64,000 bases of DNA from Lathyrus oleraceus (Eukaryota; Streptophyta; Magnoliopsida; Fabales; Fabaceae): NCBI RefSeq assembly GCF_024323335.1, contig NC_066581.1, positions 443,883,816 through 443,947,815 on the forward strand, written 5' to 3'. This document shows, piece by piece, positions 11,356 to 23,388 of the stretch. Position numbers and translations under genes: made by a program. Below the pieces are notes generated by a model. It saw nothing but the letters and a program-made list of their open reading frames with translations. It had not been told where the DNA came from and did not search any database. Position 1 is the stretch's first letter. Each line of letters begins with the position of its first letter.

Positions 11356-11456
11356 GATCCACGCACAAAAGGAAGGAATATGGTTGCTAAAACACTGCTC
11401 ACAAACAAACACACTGGCTGAAAGAGACACAAGAAAACAAACGAAACTAACTCGGC

Positions 11457-11940
11457 AGGATATCGCATCCTGGGCCTACGTAGTCTATCAGGCATAGACA
11501 TCAGTGTCAACGTAGTTCGGACAGGGGGAAACATGCTCGCTAGGATGTCGCATCCTATGCATACGTATCTTCTCGGACTAAAGAAGAATCAGAGCACTCG
11601 TAGCTCAGCTAACGCACGCCAAACAAAACCACACAGGAAACTGACTGCCAATCGCTGGACTTACGTCAGACTCCACACAAAAAGGCAAACATGGAAACCG
11701 AATGCCAATCGCTGGACTTACATCAGACTCCGAACCAAACACACCCACACTAGAAACCAAATGCCAATCGCTGGACTTACATCGGACTCCAAGCACACAA
11801 CAGAAGGATACGGAATGCCAATCGCTGGGCTTACATCCATCTCCTAACACACACAAAGGCAAAACAAAAAGGGCGCCCGGAGAGATCAGCTCATCTCCTG
11901 CCTACGTACCTCATCTGGTATGAGGATCAGGGCGACGTAG
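11457..11940 (-). repeat. Three structured CTACGTA units in LTR-G
   Basis: The units lie at 11457-11518, 11542-11603 and 11882-11940. Each has a first hairpin (AGGAT/ATCCT, AGGAT/ATCCT, GAGAT/ATCTC), then TACGTA, then a second hairpin (GTCTAT/ATAGAC, CTTCT/AGAAG, CCTCAT/ATGAGG), an ATCAG word and CGTAG. The first and third units close CTACG with CGTAG. The minisatellite lies between units 2 and 3. Confidence 0.65.
11637..11845 (-). repeat. LTR minisatellite, four units (LTR-G)
   Basis: Four copies of a unit of about 50 bp contain TGCCAATCGCTGGACTTAC and a CAGACTCC-type tail. The unit is homologous to the Ogre-B array (TGCCAATAGATGGACTTA) at the same relative place in the LTR. Confidence 0.8.
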
Positions 11941-14900
11941 TTCCCCTACGCAGGGACAAAGGACTAGCCTAACCAGAGACTGGGAAATGACATACTAGAA
12001 AGGAGACTAACTCGAGCCTAATAGTTATCATGCAAATTCACCATGGTCCTAGGTCAAGGTTTCTATCTAACTTGCATAGGGAGCAAGCTAAACCTAAGTA
12101 GAATAAGCAAAGCAAACATACACACAGATAGCACACATTATATACAAGCAAAGTGGGCTCACACACAAGGTTAGGCTGTGAAACACAAGCCAACTGGAAT
12201 CGGGTGATGTTAGCTTTTAACCCTAACATTGAGAGTTAGGGTGAAGCAGATGAAATGGGAAGTGAGGGGTGTGCCTCACAGCTCTTATCCCTGGCCTGGG
12301 AGAGCTTGACTCAAATAGAAGGTGTGGGAGTTCAGAAAGCATGAACTCTTCTATCCACATGACTGACTCAACAAGGATCTTGGGTTAATATCCACAATGC
12401 ATCAACATGTAATGTGAGCAAAGGGATGACACACTGAATAGCAGGAGATGGACTACACATCTCTTTTATCTGCCAATTACCTTATCAAAGGACTTTTCCT
12501 GCTTGGCACAAAAATAAACAAACACAAGCATTGCCTCTTAAGGAAGACTTCAGACAGGTGCCTGCCCAAGTAACAGGACAGGTCTTCCAGACTACATGAA
12601 GTCAGTGAAATTATACCTCAATGCTTATGCAACCAAGCAAAGCAAAAGCAAGTTCACAAAGGAACTATAGCAACTAAGGTACCTGAAAACAATCTAACAC
12701 AATCAGTATACAAGTCAACAGAAGTCAAAAAGACAGACTAGTGGTCAACAGTCAACAGTACACAATTAAACAGACAAGCAAACAAGCAATGTGCAAGGCA
12801 CAAGCTCAACTCAAATGAGCTAAAAGCCACCTACAAAACCAATCAAGGTTAGTCAACATCAAACAATTAATGCAAACATTAGCAATGTGAATCAATCTTC
12901 TTAAGGCAATGCACTTCCTTAACCTGAAACCAAAACTCAAACATAAGTCCAAACCACTAGGACAAGGCCTAGGGTCAAAGTTGGAGATATAATCCAAAAG
13001 AGAACATGAAAATTGGCATGAATCAAGCTTAATCAATCAGGAACAACATCCAAGTGGTCTCATATCAATAGCATCAACCAAGTTCATTTCACAAAGCACA
13101 TAAGGCAAAGCATGCAAGTTGAAAGCTCATTGAAGCAAACAGAATGAACCAATCCACATCAACTCAAAAATGATTCAACAAATCTCAAGAAAAATCAAGG
13201 CTAAACAGCACTTATCACATGATCAACACACCAAAAATCAAGGCATTTGGACAAGTAGAAGCATGGTAATCAAATTCATCAAGTCATGGTAAGCACAAAC
13301 AAGCTCAATTAAGGCACAATTTCATACATCAACTTAACACAAGCCTAAAACAGAATCCAAACATATAAATGTCTCAAACCAAAGCCACAATAAACTTCAA
13401 AGTGTCTAAAATCAATGTACAAAATTTCAAGCTCATAGGATAAACATCAAGCACTTCACAAATCATTTAAATTCATGACTATCCAAAAGTGCACAAATGA
13501 TCAACCAGCAAAGAAAATCCCAAACAAATTAGAAATGCATCCAAAAATTCCACAATAATTCATGATCAATCCTAACATCCAGAAGAAGCATCATGGCAAA
13601 AATCTCATCAATTGGAATTTAATTGGCATGGCAAATAAAATCAACAAGTTGAGCAAGCAATGGTGTGACACACATTCTCACACCTATCTTAACCAGATCA
13701 TAACTCAACAACCAGAAATCAGAAAAATGCAAACTCTATACCAAAATGTCGACTAGGATGTCTAGTTTAAGCATGCAAATTTTCACAATCATTGGAGCAA
13801 AACTCGTCATTTCATGAAGGATATGGCAAAGAAGGTCAAGAAAATACACACATGAACAATCCCTAAGCCAAAACAAATTCCAACCGTGCACAATTTCTGG
13901 AAAAAATCTCAAAAAATAGAAGACACCATAAGGAACAACATGCAAAAAACCTCATCTCATTTGGACAATTATTCATGAAGTTATGCATTTTTGAATGAAT
14001 GGAAAAAATAAAAAATCACATGAGATGGCATACATGAACATAGATGGTAAATGAACTAAAAATGCAAAGGCCTAATTGGATTTGTCCCAGCGGGGAATCG
14101 AAGCGCGTAAGGATTTGAATTGTGGCGCCTCAACAATGAAACTCACCGTTTCATTAAAGCCTACGTGGACATGGCAAGCGCTCTGGACCAATTAAAATGA
14201 CACGCTGGATAACATGCAACCAATACATGCTCTTAAACATGGAATTTCATGCAAACATGCGCTAATGAAGATCAAACAGCTTCTGGAAAATGAAAACCTA
14301 ATTGTTCTTCATGTTCATACGCGTTCATGCACTCAAGAACATTTTTGCACAGAAATTGACAAGAGTTACATCATTAGATTCATCCTTCAACGTACAACAA
14401 CATGCTATGCTCAATTTGACCTAATTCTCATTATCATGCACAGATCGAGCAAAAGAAGTTTCAATCATCAAAACTAAATCCAACATAACTTGCTCATTTC
14501 TTGATGAAATTTAATGCCACAAAGCTCAGTGTTCTCTACATTCAAAGATCTACCAAAAGCATATAACTATTTCAAGAATCGTGGCATTCGAAATATTACC
14601 TTCAAGCAAGTGCAGAACTGGATTTGTGGATTTCAGGCCTTGTAATGTCCAAACAGTTATTCTACAATGCTCATGTGAATGAATGGATGAATGTTGATAG
14701 CTCAATTGTGCTTGATGTAGCTCAAATCCTCAACTGCCATGAATGGATGAATGTTGCAACAGTTCCAAAACCAGCACGAAAATGATGGATTCTTGCTTTA
14801 ATCTTGTTCAAAAATGCTTGTGGATCAAGGATGGATCACGAACAATGCAATGTTTATGAAGAAACTTGATGAAACAGTGAGAGAAAAAGTTTGAAGAGAT

Positions 14901-14963
14901 TTTTCAAAATGGATCTAGATCTGAGATTTTGATGTGTTAACCAGGTTTTCTGTTATGATTATC

Positions 14964-14971
14964 TTTATATA
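14964..14971 (-). promoter_or_regulatory. Candidate TATA box of LTR-G
   Basis: TATATAAA on the minus strand lies about 1.0 kb from the LTR 5' edge. The position is comparable to the TATA-like words in the other LTRs here. Confidence 0.4.
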
Positions 14972-17387
14972 TGGTATGCTAATGAAACTCCTAATCACAA
15001 TTAGCCAAATGCAAGTGTATTAAGTGAAATGAAGGTGTTGATGCAAATTGTGCAATTCACCTCATGTGCATGAAATGGATGCTACAGTACACGAAATTTG
15101 TGCCAAATCCACTCAAAAGTCTATTTTGGAGCCAAGGCAAGTGATTGGAAGTGAAAGCAATGCCTATTTTTCAAATTGTAACTTTACCTCCAAATTTCAA
15201 ATGAAAAATTCCAAAATTTTGTGATCAAAATGCATGGTATGTGATGCATGTTTTGGATAGCTCATGTCAAGAGAGAAATGTTACAAAAAGAACCACTTCA
15301 ATTGGCCTTGTGGTTCAAAAGTTATGCACTTTTGAATTTCAAAATCCTTTGACCATGATTGATCCATAACTTCTCAACCATACATGAGAAATTCATGTTC
15401 TTGGACTTTTTGAAAATGGGAGAACAAGATCTTCAACTTTCATGTTGGACAAAATTTCATTTGAAGCTTTCTTGATGATGTAAACTTGAGGAGAAAACCT
15501 TTCCATTTTTGGCAATTTCAAATTATAGGTCACTTACTATTTTTGGAAACTTTTCATCTGACCTCAAATTCTTCATTGTTGATGTTTGAAATGATAAATG
15601 AGACTTGTATGGACATGAATGAGGCCTCTCTAACCATCTCCCACCTTCAAATCCATGATTGAATGCACAGTTGACTTTGGTTGACTTTCTAGGGTTTCAT
15701 ATGACTTGCATCTTGACTGATGATCTTTGAGCCTCCAATCTTTGGTCAAACCACTTCAAAATGATCCCTAGGTCATATGAAATCAATGCATCAACCCTAG
15801 GGTTTTGCTTCTATAGGAAATGCACTTGCTTGCTTGCACAACTGGATCTCCTGACCAGTCTTGACTAATGACTTGCACTAGGCAAAGGACAATGCAATGC
15901 TATGCAGTGGACAGTGCTATGCTAATGACCTAAACATGAAAATGGATGTACAACATGGGAGGTGCAAATTTGAGGTGCTACAACTATGAACAAACATCAT
16001 GCAAAAAATTAAATCCAGAAGAGCTCAAATGATAGGTAAATAAAAATGCACAAATTGAATACCAAAAGTGTGACACAAATTGTCACAACATATGTTCATG
16101 TGTCCAAAACAGTGATAGCATATGATAAAAATCTCAAACCAAAGCTCAAAAATCATATCACATGTAAGGATCAAGCATACCAAATTTCAGATTAATTGGA
16201 TTAATAATGAGCACTTCACAAAGCATTGAATGTAACATGTCAATTTGGCATAAGGTTCAATCAAAAATCACACATTAAAAATCCAGCAATCAACAAATCA
16301 TGAAATACATCCTATAAAACACTAATGTGAAAAAAAATTGGGATCAATTTGGACATTTCTACTATTTTTTATGATTTTTCAAAGATAGGTAAAATATATG
16401 GAAATGTTAGAATGAAATGGAGGGAAAATATAATTTGAAAACAAATCAGAATTAATGTGAACCACATGATGAAGCGCGCAATGATGATCAAACGGACCAG
16501 ATTCAAAGCTCAAAACGCACAGCTTCATGTAAATGAGGAAAATCAAACAAAATTCTGAAAACATGCATGACAAGGATCGAACACGCGCATGGAAGGTAAA
16601 ACGAGAATTCAAGCGAAATTCTGAAAATGCGCAGGCGGAGAATCGAACGCGCGCTAGGCCAGGTCAAGAAGCACTTGAAACGCTGCGTTTTGCTCAAACC
16701 CTAGGGACTGAACCAGACGGCGGAACAGTGTTTCCGGTCGTCTTCTCCGGTCATATCCACGGCGGAGATCATGAACTTTTTTCCAGAAACGCACGAAATG
16801 CATATGGATCGAAAGCTCTTTCAATGAGGATCAAGAATATCATGTTCAAACAGCCTGAAACCTTATAGATCGAACGGATCGAAGGAAAACATTATGAACA
16901 TCAAAACTTGCAGTTCATATATCAGGCTCAATACTCATCCATTTTCAAAACAAATTATATCAGCATGCTCAGCAAGGTTAGATCTACACATCTATGGCAA
17001 GAAATTAGAGAAAAGAGAGAATCGAATTTCACCTACCTGAACTTGCAGTGATCCAAACTCTTGTGTTCAAGCTTCCAAATGATCCAGATCAACTTCCTTT
17101 AACCTCTAATGAAGCTTTGCGCAAGAATTACCAATGGAAACAGCTTGAATCTAGCTCAATTTCAGAAAACCATAGCCATGAGTTTGTGCTCGATCTGCTT
17201 GATTCTTGATCAAATTCTTCAAACCAAATGTGGATTCCTACTCAATGATCCATGATAAGCAAGAATATGCAAAGAAAATTGGTGTTTGTGTGAAGAATTT
17301 TGAAATTCGAGGAGAGAGAAAAAATGGAGGGAATGTGAAATTTTGAGATTTGAAATTGTTCTCCCTTGAAAAATAGTTATGCTTTAG

Positions 17388-17395
17388 CTTATATA
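17388..17395 (-). promoter_or_regulatory. Candidate TATA box of the Ogre-B 3' LTR
   Basis: TATATAAG on the minus strand lies about 1.1 kb from the LTR edge at 18520. It is conserved in the 5' LTR near 30208-30215. If used, it makes U3 about 1.1 kb, leaving more than 3 kb of transcribed R-U5. Confidence 0.45.
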
Positions 17396-18520
17396 CCATA
17401 TGTTAATCACACTGAAATTACAATTAAGCTTTGGTTAATTAGGATTAAAGAGACATGAGGTGTTTTGCAAATTTGGCAAGTGTGCTTAGCATGGCCTTCC
17501 CACACGTGAACAGTGCCCATGCAAGGTGCAAATCCACTTAAAATCATTCAACAATCATGATGGAAGTGTTAATTGGCTTGTATGATCATCCAATTTCAAT
17601 TTATTGAATTTCCCTCCAAAATGCACATGTATGGACAAGTGATCATATGAGCTTCTTTCATGCAAGGAAATGATTTATTTGGAAAGTATTGGTCACAAGG
17701 AGCATTTTGCAAAAAGAGTGGACCAATTTGGAGTTTTGGATCAAAAGTTATGGTACTTTGAACTTCCATGCATACTTTGTGATCATTTGGCCATAACTTC
17801 TCAACCATTCATCAGATGATCAAGAAATAGGACTTTTTGAAAATGGGAGAGAAAGATCTTCAACTTTCATGTTCACAAAAAATTCATTTGAAGCTTCTTT
17901 GATGTTGGAAAGTCAAGTTGAATGTGAACCAAAAACTTGCCATTTTTGGAAACTTGAAATTATAGGTCACTTTCCATTTTGGGAAACTTTTGCAATGACT
18001 TCAAAATCTTCAAGAATCATGATGAACAGGCCTTGTTTGAACATGAATGAGATGTTTCAAATCATTTCCCACACCTCAAAGCCCTCAGTAGACTGCACAG
18101 TTGATTATATTGGTCCTCAGATGACCTTGACATGCCTGAATGAACTTGGGCCTTTACCACTTGGGGAATTTGCTTCAAAGTGAACCTTAGCTTATATAAG
18201 CTCCATATGATGATCATGTGGTCCTCATCTCAAGAAAATACCTCAATTCAAATGCACAAAGGAATTCCTTGAAAGCCTTGACCTGATGCTTGCTTAGACT
18301 GCAAAACAAAATGTTAATGACATATTTTTGTGCTTTTGGTTAGTGATTAAAACAAGAAAAGCAATGATATATAATGCAAGCATGCCTGGTGATCTCAACC
18401 ACTCACAGGAGATCCCACCCAAAGGGAAAGGAAGCCAAGATGCTCAAATGATCCTTGAGGCTATGCAATGCAATGATATGATGCCATGAGGGATCTTAGG
18501 GACAAATTTGGGGTCTTACA

Positions 18521-18536
18521 GATGCCCCTATTTAAG
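18521..18536 (-). other. Polypurine tract of Ogre-B
   Basis: On the minus strand CTTAAATAGGGGCATC lies directly against the 3' LTR start TGTAAGACCCC. The purine core AGGGG and the location match a plus-strand primer. The same sequence borders the LTR of Ogre-E. Confidence 0.8.
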
Positions 18537-19492
18537 ATCATTCTAGCCGGAGAAATGAAGGTTAAAATATTCGTCTCGACGAGGTAGAATGGGCTTAAAT
18601 AATAACAAAGAGAAAAAATTTGGTCCCTGAGAGACCTCATGATGCAAATGTATGTATGCAAAATAAACTATCTCTGTGGGGATATGTGTCCACAAAGAAG
18701 AAAAGAAATCAAGAGAAATTGAAAATCCATAGGAGTAATACACTCACTGATGGAACAGAGACTCTGACAGGGACTCTTATGGTGATAAGAAAGCAATAAA
18801 AACGCGTGAGCAGGACACGACTCAAAACTGGAGACTTTACTGAGGAGTAAAGGATTCCAAAGGGAAACACATCCGATGGAAAGACTCAAGCTGACTCAAA
18901 AATGCATGTGCTGGGGAATACGCCAACACAGCAAAACTATCCACAAAGGATACTTCGGATGAAAATCCGGACTCGGGTTGGGGAAAGAGCCGACAAGACA
19001 ACTCTGCCGTGAAAATGCATGTATTGGGGAATATGCCAACACAGCAAAAAGCTAATCACAACAACAATTCCGCTAGGGAAATCTAAGAGACTCTCCAGGG
19101 GAAGCAAAAGGATGAGGTGTTACCGGTTACTGGGTAACAAGCTTAGGAAGAATGAATATCTAAGACCGGTATAAGGGTGGGAGATATCAATCAACCAAAT
19201 CATCTGAGGAAGACCTAACAAAGGTATATTTCAACTCAGGAAAATCTGACTCCACAGGGGACCGAGGTCATAATAGGGAGCAGAAAGGAAGGAACACCAG
19301 GGATACCGGTTACTGGGTATATAATAGGTGACCTACCAAGACGTGAATTGGGGTTTACTTCCAAAACACTCATCATCCGAAAGGAGGGCTTGAAAAAGCA
19401 AATCGACTTATAGGATGGACATTCGATTCTGCAAGGGAATACGAATCTTACTCGAATGGGGAAGGACAGAAGGCTTCACCTAAAGAGCGCAT

Positions 19493-20143
19493 GAGATATA
19501 TTATCCATTACCGTCAGAACATGGATAATATACTCGCATGGAAGATTATCCACAACCGGTTACTGGGTTAATAAAGGATAAATCGACCGAAACATGAGTT
19601 GGTGTGTGTGCCAAAACACTCATCATCGTGAAGAAAGCTGGAAAAGCAGACTTGTTTATAGGATGGACATTCGATTCCACAAGGGATACGAATCTTACGC
19701 AATAGAGGAAGAACAACAAAAGACTTCGACCAAAGAGTGCATGAGATATATTATCTATTACCGTCAGAACATAGATAATATACTCGAAAGGAAGGAACAC
19801 CAGGGATACCGGTTACTGGGCATATAATAGGTGACCAACCGAAGGGAGAAACAATCATTATCAACCAGGGATAAATGAGAGATGACTCACAGGGGATAAA
19901 TTGCAAGCAGACGACAATTATCCAAATAAAACGGGGGAAATATCGACATCGAATATTGGATGAAGATAACCGCAAATAGGGGATTACATTTACCGACTAC
20001 TGGGTAGAAAACCACGGAAAAGGTTATTCGATTCCAACACAGGAAATACGAATCTTACTCAACTGGGGAAAGACCAAAAGGCTTCGACAGAAGAGTGCAT
20101 GAGATATATTATCTATTACCGTCAAAACGTAGATAATATACTC
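19493..20143 (-). repeat. 3' UTR inverted-repeat units, Ogre-B (three copies)
   Basis: The copies are at 19493-19535, 19743-19785 and 20101-20143. Each starts GAGATAT and ends ATACTC around an 8-bp perfect stem: ATTATCCA/TGGATAAT in the first and ATTATCTA/TAGATAAT in the other two. The loop contains TTACCGTCA. Flanks also pair with one bulged base. Confidence 0.7.
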
Positions 20144-22322
20144 GCATGGAAGATTATCCACAACCGGTTACTGGGTTAATAAAGGATAAATCGACCGAAA
20201 CGAAAGCACATCGGGATACCAAACTAGGTATATAATGATGACCAATCAAGGAGAACCAATCGTTACCAACAACAACAGGGTAGACGAAAGATGACTCACT
20301 GGGGATGAATTGCGTAACAAAGCAATTATCCAAAAGAAGGGGAGCAACAAACATCACCGACAAACGGTAAATGAAGGAAGACCCGCTGGGGATAAATTGC
20401 TTACTCAGAGCAACTATCCACAAAAAGGGGAAAGACCCGCTAGGGATAAAATTGCTTAATCAAAGCAATTATCCAAAAGAGGGCAAGGAAAATCAATATC
20501 GAAAACTGGATAATGATAACCTCCAAAGAGTAACCGTCATCAACTAGGATGAACAACTAAGCTTAACTCTGCAAAGGGGAGAGAGTAGGATTTACAACTA
20601 CCGGTTACTGGGTAGAAACCACGACTCTGACGAGGATAAAAAAAATAGGGTTTACAACTACCAAATACTGGGTAGAAGACCACAAAGAAAAGGACTTATA
20701 ACTACCGGTTACTGGGTAGAAGGCCACAAACTCCGCTGGGGATAAGATGAACGGTTGCCGGTTACTGAGCAAATATACACTTATACCACAGGGAAGCACA
20801 AGAGACAGTCACAAGGCCAATTTAGGATCAAACCAAAAAGGCAAACTGAATCAAGACTCGTCCTAATGAGGATGTAACTCAATAGGGAAACCCATCCCAA
20901 TATATGTGTTGGGAGGAAACGGAAACAAACCGTCGTCCACGAGGATATAACTCAGTGGGGAGTGTAAAAGGAAAGATAAACACTTTCTGCTTAAGGGGCT
21001 GACTCTATATTGAGATATTAGACACCCGACATCTGCTTGGGGAAAAAATATACCACCAAATAGTAGGAGACAACAAACAATAGATATATGGCAAAGAATG
21101 CAACATGAATATCTGAATGTTATGATTATGCATATATGCATGATTTATGTATGTTGAATGCTGACAAAACAGACATGTCTAACACACATAGGTCCAGGAA
21201 TTAACCACCCGGTACTACCCCTCAAGAGGGAAGCCAAAATCACCAGAGAGCACAGAGCAATCTGCCAGAGACCGGATACCAGGGAACAACAACATCTTTG
21301 CAGGGGAGGAAAACATAAGAGGCTCTGAAGGGATCGTCAGTCACAACCGGAGAAAAGAGTTCATTGCACAGGCAGAAACGACCACGAAAACAACTCTGCT
21401 GGCGACTTCACTAAGGAAGAGATGAGAGGAAACTGGCGATCAAACACCGAGTACCAAACCTGCTAAGGAAATTACGTCCTGCTGAGGAGAGAAGATCTTT
21501 GCTCTGCTGCTGAAAGGGAGAGTGGTGAACTTCCCAACAAACATACCACTCAGGGATGAACCAACACAGATAAAGTTCACCACACCAACCACTCTGGTGG
21601 GGATATATCCGAAGGAAATCTGGGGATCAACCACCAAATACCGAATCTTCTAGAGAGTATCACACCTGCTGGTGAGGAAAGATAGCTGCTCTGCTAGAGA
21701 GATGAAGGCTTAAATCTTCAACAAGCGCTCTGCTTGGGAACTGCCCCACAATAGTGTTCAAACAACACTCTACTGGGAATGAACCACGAAAGTGTTCAAA
21801 CAGCAATCTACTGGGGATGAACCATAATAGGGGCCTGGAGAAGGAAGATACAGCGATGCAAGGGATATGAACAAATGCCTTACCCTGTTGGGAATCATAC
21901 CACCCTTGGGAGAGCACTGAGGATCTCTTAAGTATCTTTGTGTCATTGTGAACATTCACTTTGTTTAAAAACAATTTATGAAAAATTTAGTTTTCAAAAC
22001 AATGACGTTTTATCAATTAAAACATGCAAAACATTTGTCGAATAGGAACAAATAAGAGTGCGAATAATTGGATAAAAGCTCAAATTTATTTGATGGAATG
22101 GTAGCCTGCAAATGGCAAGACTCCATAGATCTGTACAAATTTGAAATTGGTGATATATATTGGAAAACGGCTACATTGAACATAATGACCATTTCTCCAC
22201 CAATTCCGAATTCGATGTATTCGAAGCTTCAGTTGACGACGAATCAAGAATTTCTGGCGGATGACAGATGTAGAACACAGTCTTGTCAAGATGCAGTTAC
22301 TTGCCAAATCCCTAATTTTTGC

Positions 22323-22479
22323 CTAGATTGCCCCAGGGTGAGGTACTCAATCTAGCAGGATGCAAATACATTCTTTGTTTTTTCATGTCTCTAAATTTTT
22401 CCTGGATCGCCCTTTCGGGTTTTCAATCCACCGAGACGCTCATTTTTTCCTAAGCCGCCCTTTCGGGTTTTCAACTTAG
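22323..22479 (-). repeat. Triplet of hairpin units directly after the integrase stop, Ogre-B
   Basis: CTAGATTG/CAATCTAG (22323-22355), TGGAT/ATCCA (22403-22430) and CTAAG/CTTAG (22450-22479) are each separated by T-rich words. Units 2 and 3 share the interior CGCCCTTTCGGGTTTTCAA, whose CCC/GGG can also pair. Ogre-E has the same triplet at 50326-50475. Confidence 0.65.
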
Positions 22480-22500
22480 CGAGTTATTCTGTTTTTCTTT

Positions 22501-22860
22501 TTAGGCAAAGTATTTCTTGACTGCATCTGAATTCACAGGACAAGTGAAATCCTCCTCATCCATAGTTGTAAGTATCAAAGCACCGCCTGAAAAGGCTCTC
22601 TTGACAACATATGGACCTTCGTAGTTTGGAGTCCACTTGCCCCTGGAATCGGGCGCGAAAGACAAGACTTTCTTGAGCACAAGGTCACCTTCTCGGAACA
22701 CACGAGGCTTGACCTTCTTATCGAATGCTTTATTCATTCTCTGCTGATATAACTGACCATGGCACATGGCAGTCAATCTTTTCTCTTCAATCAAGTTCAA
22801 TTGGTCGTAACGACTCTGAACCCATTCAGCATCAGTCAACTTGGGGTTTGAGGGCGCCAT
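22501..22860 (-). pseudogene. Ogre-B integrase C-terminal fragment (119 aa frame)
   Basis: It matches the last 118 residues of the Ogre-E polyprotein, including the RVFREGDLVLKKVL and NYEGPYVVKRAFSGGALIL blocks, the chromatin/DNA-binding C-terminal part of integrase. The catalytic DDE core, RNase H domains and RT are deleted. The frame ends at the natural stop and its other end runs into low-complexity T-rich DNA. Confidence 0.85.
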
Positions 22861-22934
22861 TTTTTTTTCTTTTTTTTTTTTTTTGATTTTGATTTTGATT
22901 TGATTTTGTTTTTCACCCCTTTTTTTTTACATTT
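22861..22934. repeat. T-rich filler at the pol deletion junction of Ogre-B
   Basis: Long T runs and GATTTTGATTTTGATTTG repeats lie exactly where about 2.9 kb of pol is missing compared with Ogre-E. It looks like filler DNA or slippage at a repaired break. Confidence 0.6.
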
Positions 22935-23120
22935 GTAAAACCCCAATTTGACTGTTTACGGGTTCTCAAGGTGCGGCTGAATGATCTTCTTTTTATGCTC
23001 AAGAAGACGGGTAATCTCGTCAGGAATCCCTTCAACATCATCTTCCTCTGCTTCGAATACAGGGAATTCAAAATTGGGAGATGGCGTTGGATCATTATGT
23101 TCAATGGGTTAGAAATCAAC
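22935..23120 (-). pseudogene. Ogre-B pol exon 2 start (pre-RT linker) fragment
   Basis: This is homologous to 53800-53977 of Ogre-E, the acidic linker before RT (PIEYNDPTPSPNFE-type sequence). Relative to copy A, one base is missing near the exon start, so the frame is lost. RT itself is deleted. Confidence 0.75.
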
Positions 23121-23388
23121 CTGCATAATGATTTTGGATATGAAAAGCTTTTTAGAAAACAAACACAAGGCAATCATTATGCAGATGAAAAGATTGCTAT
23201 TATTCTTGTTTTAGGGTTTTTTGTGATCACCAATTTCATGCAAAAAAGCAAAAATGGAAAATCATTGGAAAAACAAACATTTAACATGAATTTATTGAAT
23301 GAAAACATCATTGTATTTATGCTGCCAACAATGTCATCACTTCTCCTTTTGGCATGGGAGAAGGGTTTTTAAACAAAGTGATTATTAC
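23121..23388 (-). other. Putative Ogre intron (copy B, 268 bp)
   Basis: The minus-strand donor is GTAATAATC after the CAGA of the last protease codons, and the acceptor is TTATGCAG. Position and boundaries agree with copies A and E. It is retained although most of gag-pol is gone. Confidence 0.7.

Larger units (their letters stand above)
11157..15982 (-). repeat. Solo LTR-G of a different Tat/Ogre-type family, inside the Ogre-B 3' LTR
   Basis: The uninterrupted Ogre-B 5' LTR reads across this site (28801-28830 region), which proves that the 4.83 kb here is inserted. On the minus strand it starts TGTAGCACCTCAAATTTG and ends near CGCGTAATGCGAGA. CTAT flanks both sides (11153-11156 and 15984-15987), perhaps a duplication or part of one. 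The usual terminal TGTAGCGG edge is missing, so the left end may be truncated. It has the LTR landmarks of the group: a GCCGCCACCGTG block at 11201, hairpin III at 11340-11355, three CTACG/CGTAG units at 11457-11940, a minisatellite at 11637-11845 and a TATA box near 14964. No internal retroelement sequence is present. Confidence 0.8.
8729..18520 (-). repeat. Ogre-B 3' LTR, interrupted by solo LTR-G
   Basis: The edges are TGTAGCGG at 8729 and GGTCTTACA at 18520 (TG...CA when read on the minus strand). Without LTR-G it is about 4.96 kb, against 4.65 kb for the 5' LTR. The difference is mostly a block of about 247 bp (about 10541-10787) and one of about 60 bp (about 17588-17648) that are absent from the 5' LTR. 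Both deletions are bounded by short direct repeats (ACA; TGATCAT). No host-like gene is seen. ORFs at 16533-16868 and 17869-18183 are chance frames in LTR sequence. Confidence 0.9.
18521..22500 (-). other. Ogre-B 3' UTR, rich in short imperfect repeats
   Basis: About 4 kb of noncoding sequence lies between the integrase stop and the PPT. It contains many copies of TACCGGTTACTGGGTA-type words (19118, 19303, 19554, 20162, 20598, 20658, 20702, 20755), three copies of an inverted-repeat unit (19493-19535, 19743-19785, 20101-20143), and repeated motifs around GGGGATAAATTGC and CTCTGCTGGGGA. Ogre 3' UTRs are known to be hypervariable and to seed satellite repeats in pea. ORFs of up to about 105 aa here are chance frames. 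Confidence 0.8.

Noticed and set aside
11061..11390. 109-aa ORF crossing the left edge of LTR-G
   Set aside because: It spans the junction between two different repeats, so it cannot be an old gene.
16533..16868. 111-aa plus-strand ORF inside the Ogre-B 3' LTR
   Set aside because: It is antisense to the element and broken in the 5' LTR copy (one-base differences near 29530). It is a chance frame.
17869..18183. 104-aa ORF present in both LTRs of Ogre-B (also 30624-30938)
   Set aside because: It is conserved only because the two LTRs are recent copies of each other. It lies upstream of or near the LTR edge, has no recognisable motif and no counterpart frame in LTRs D, E or G.
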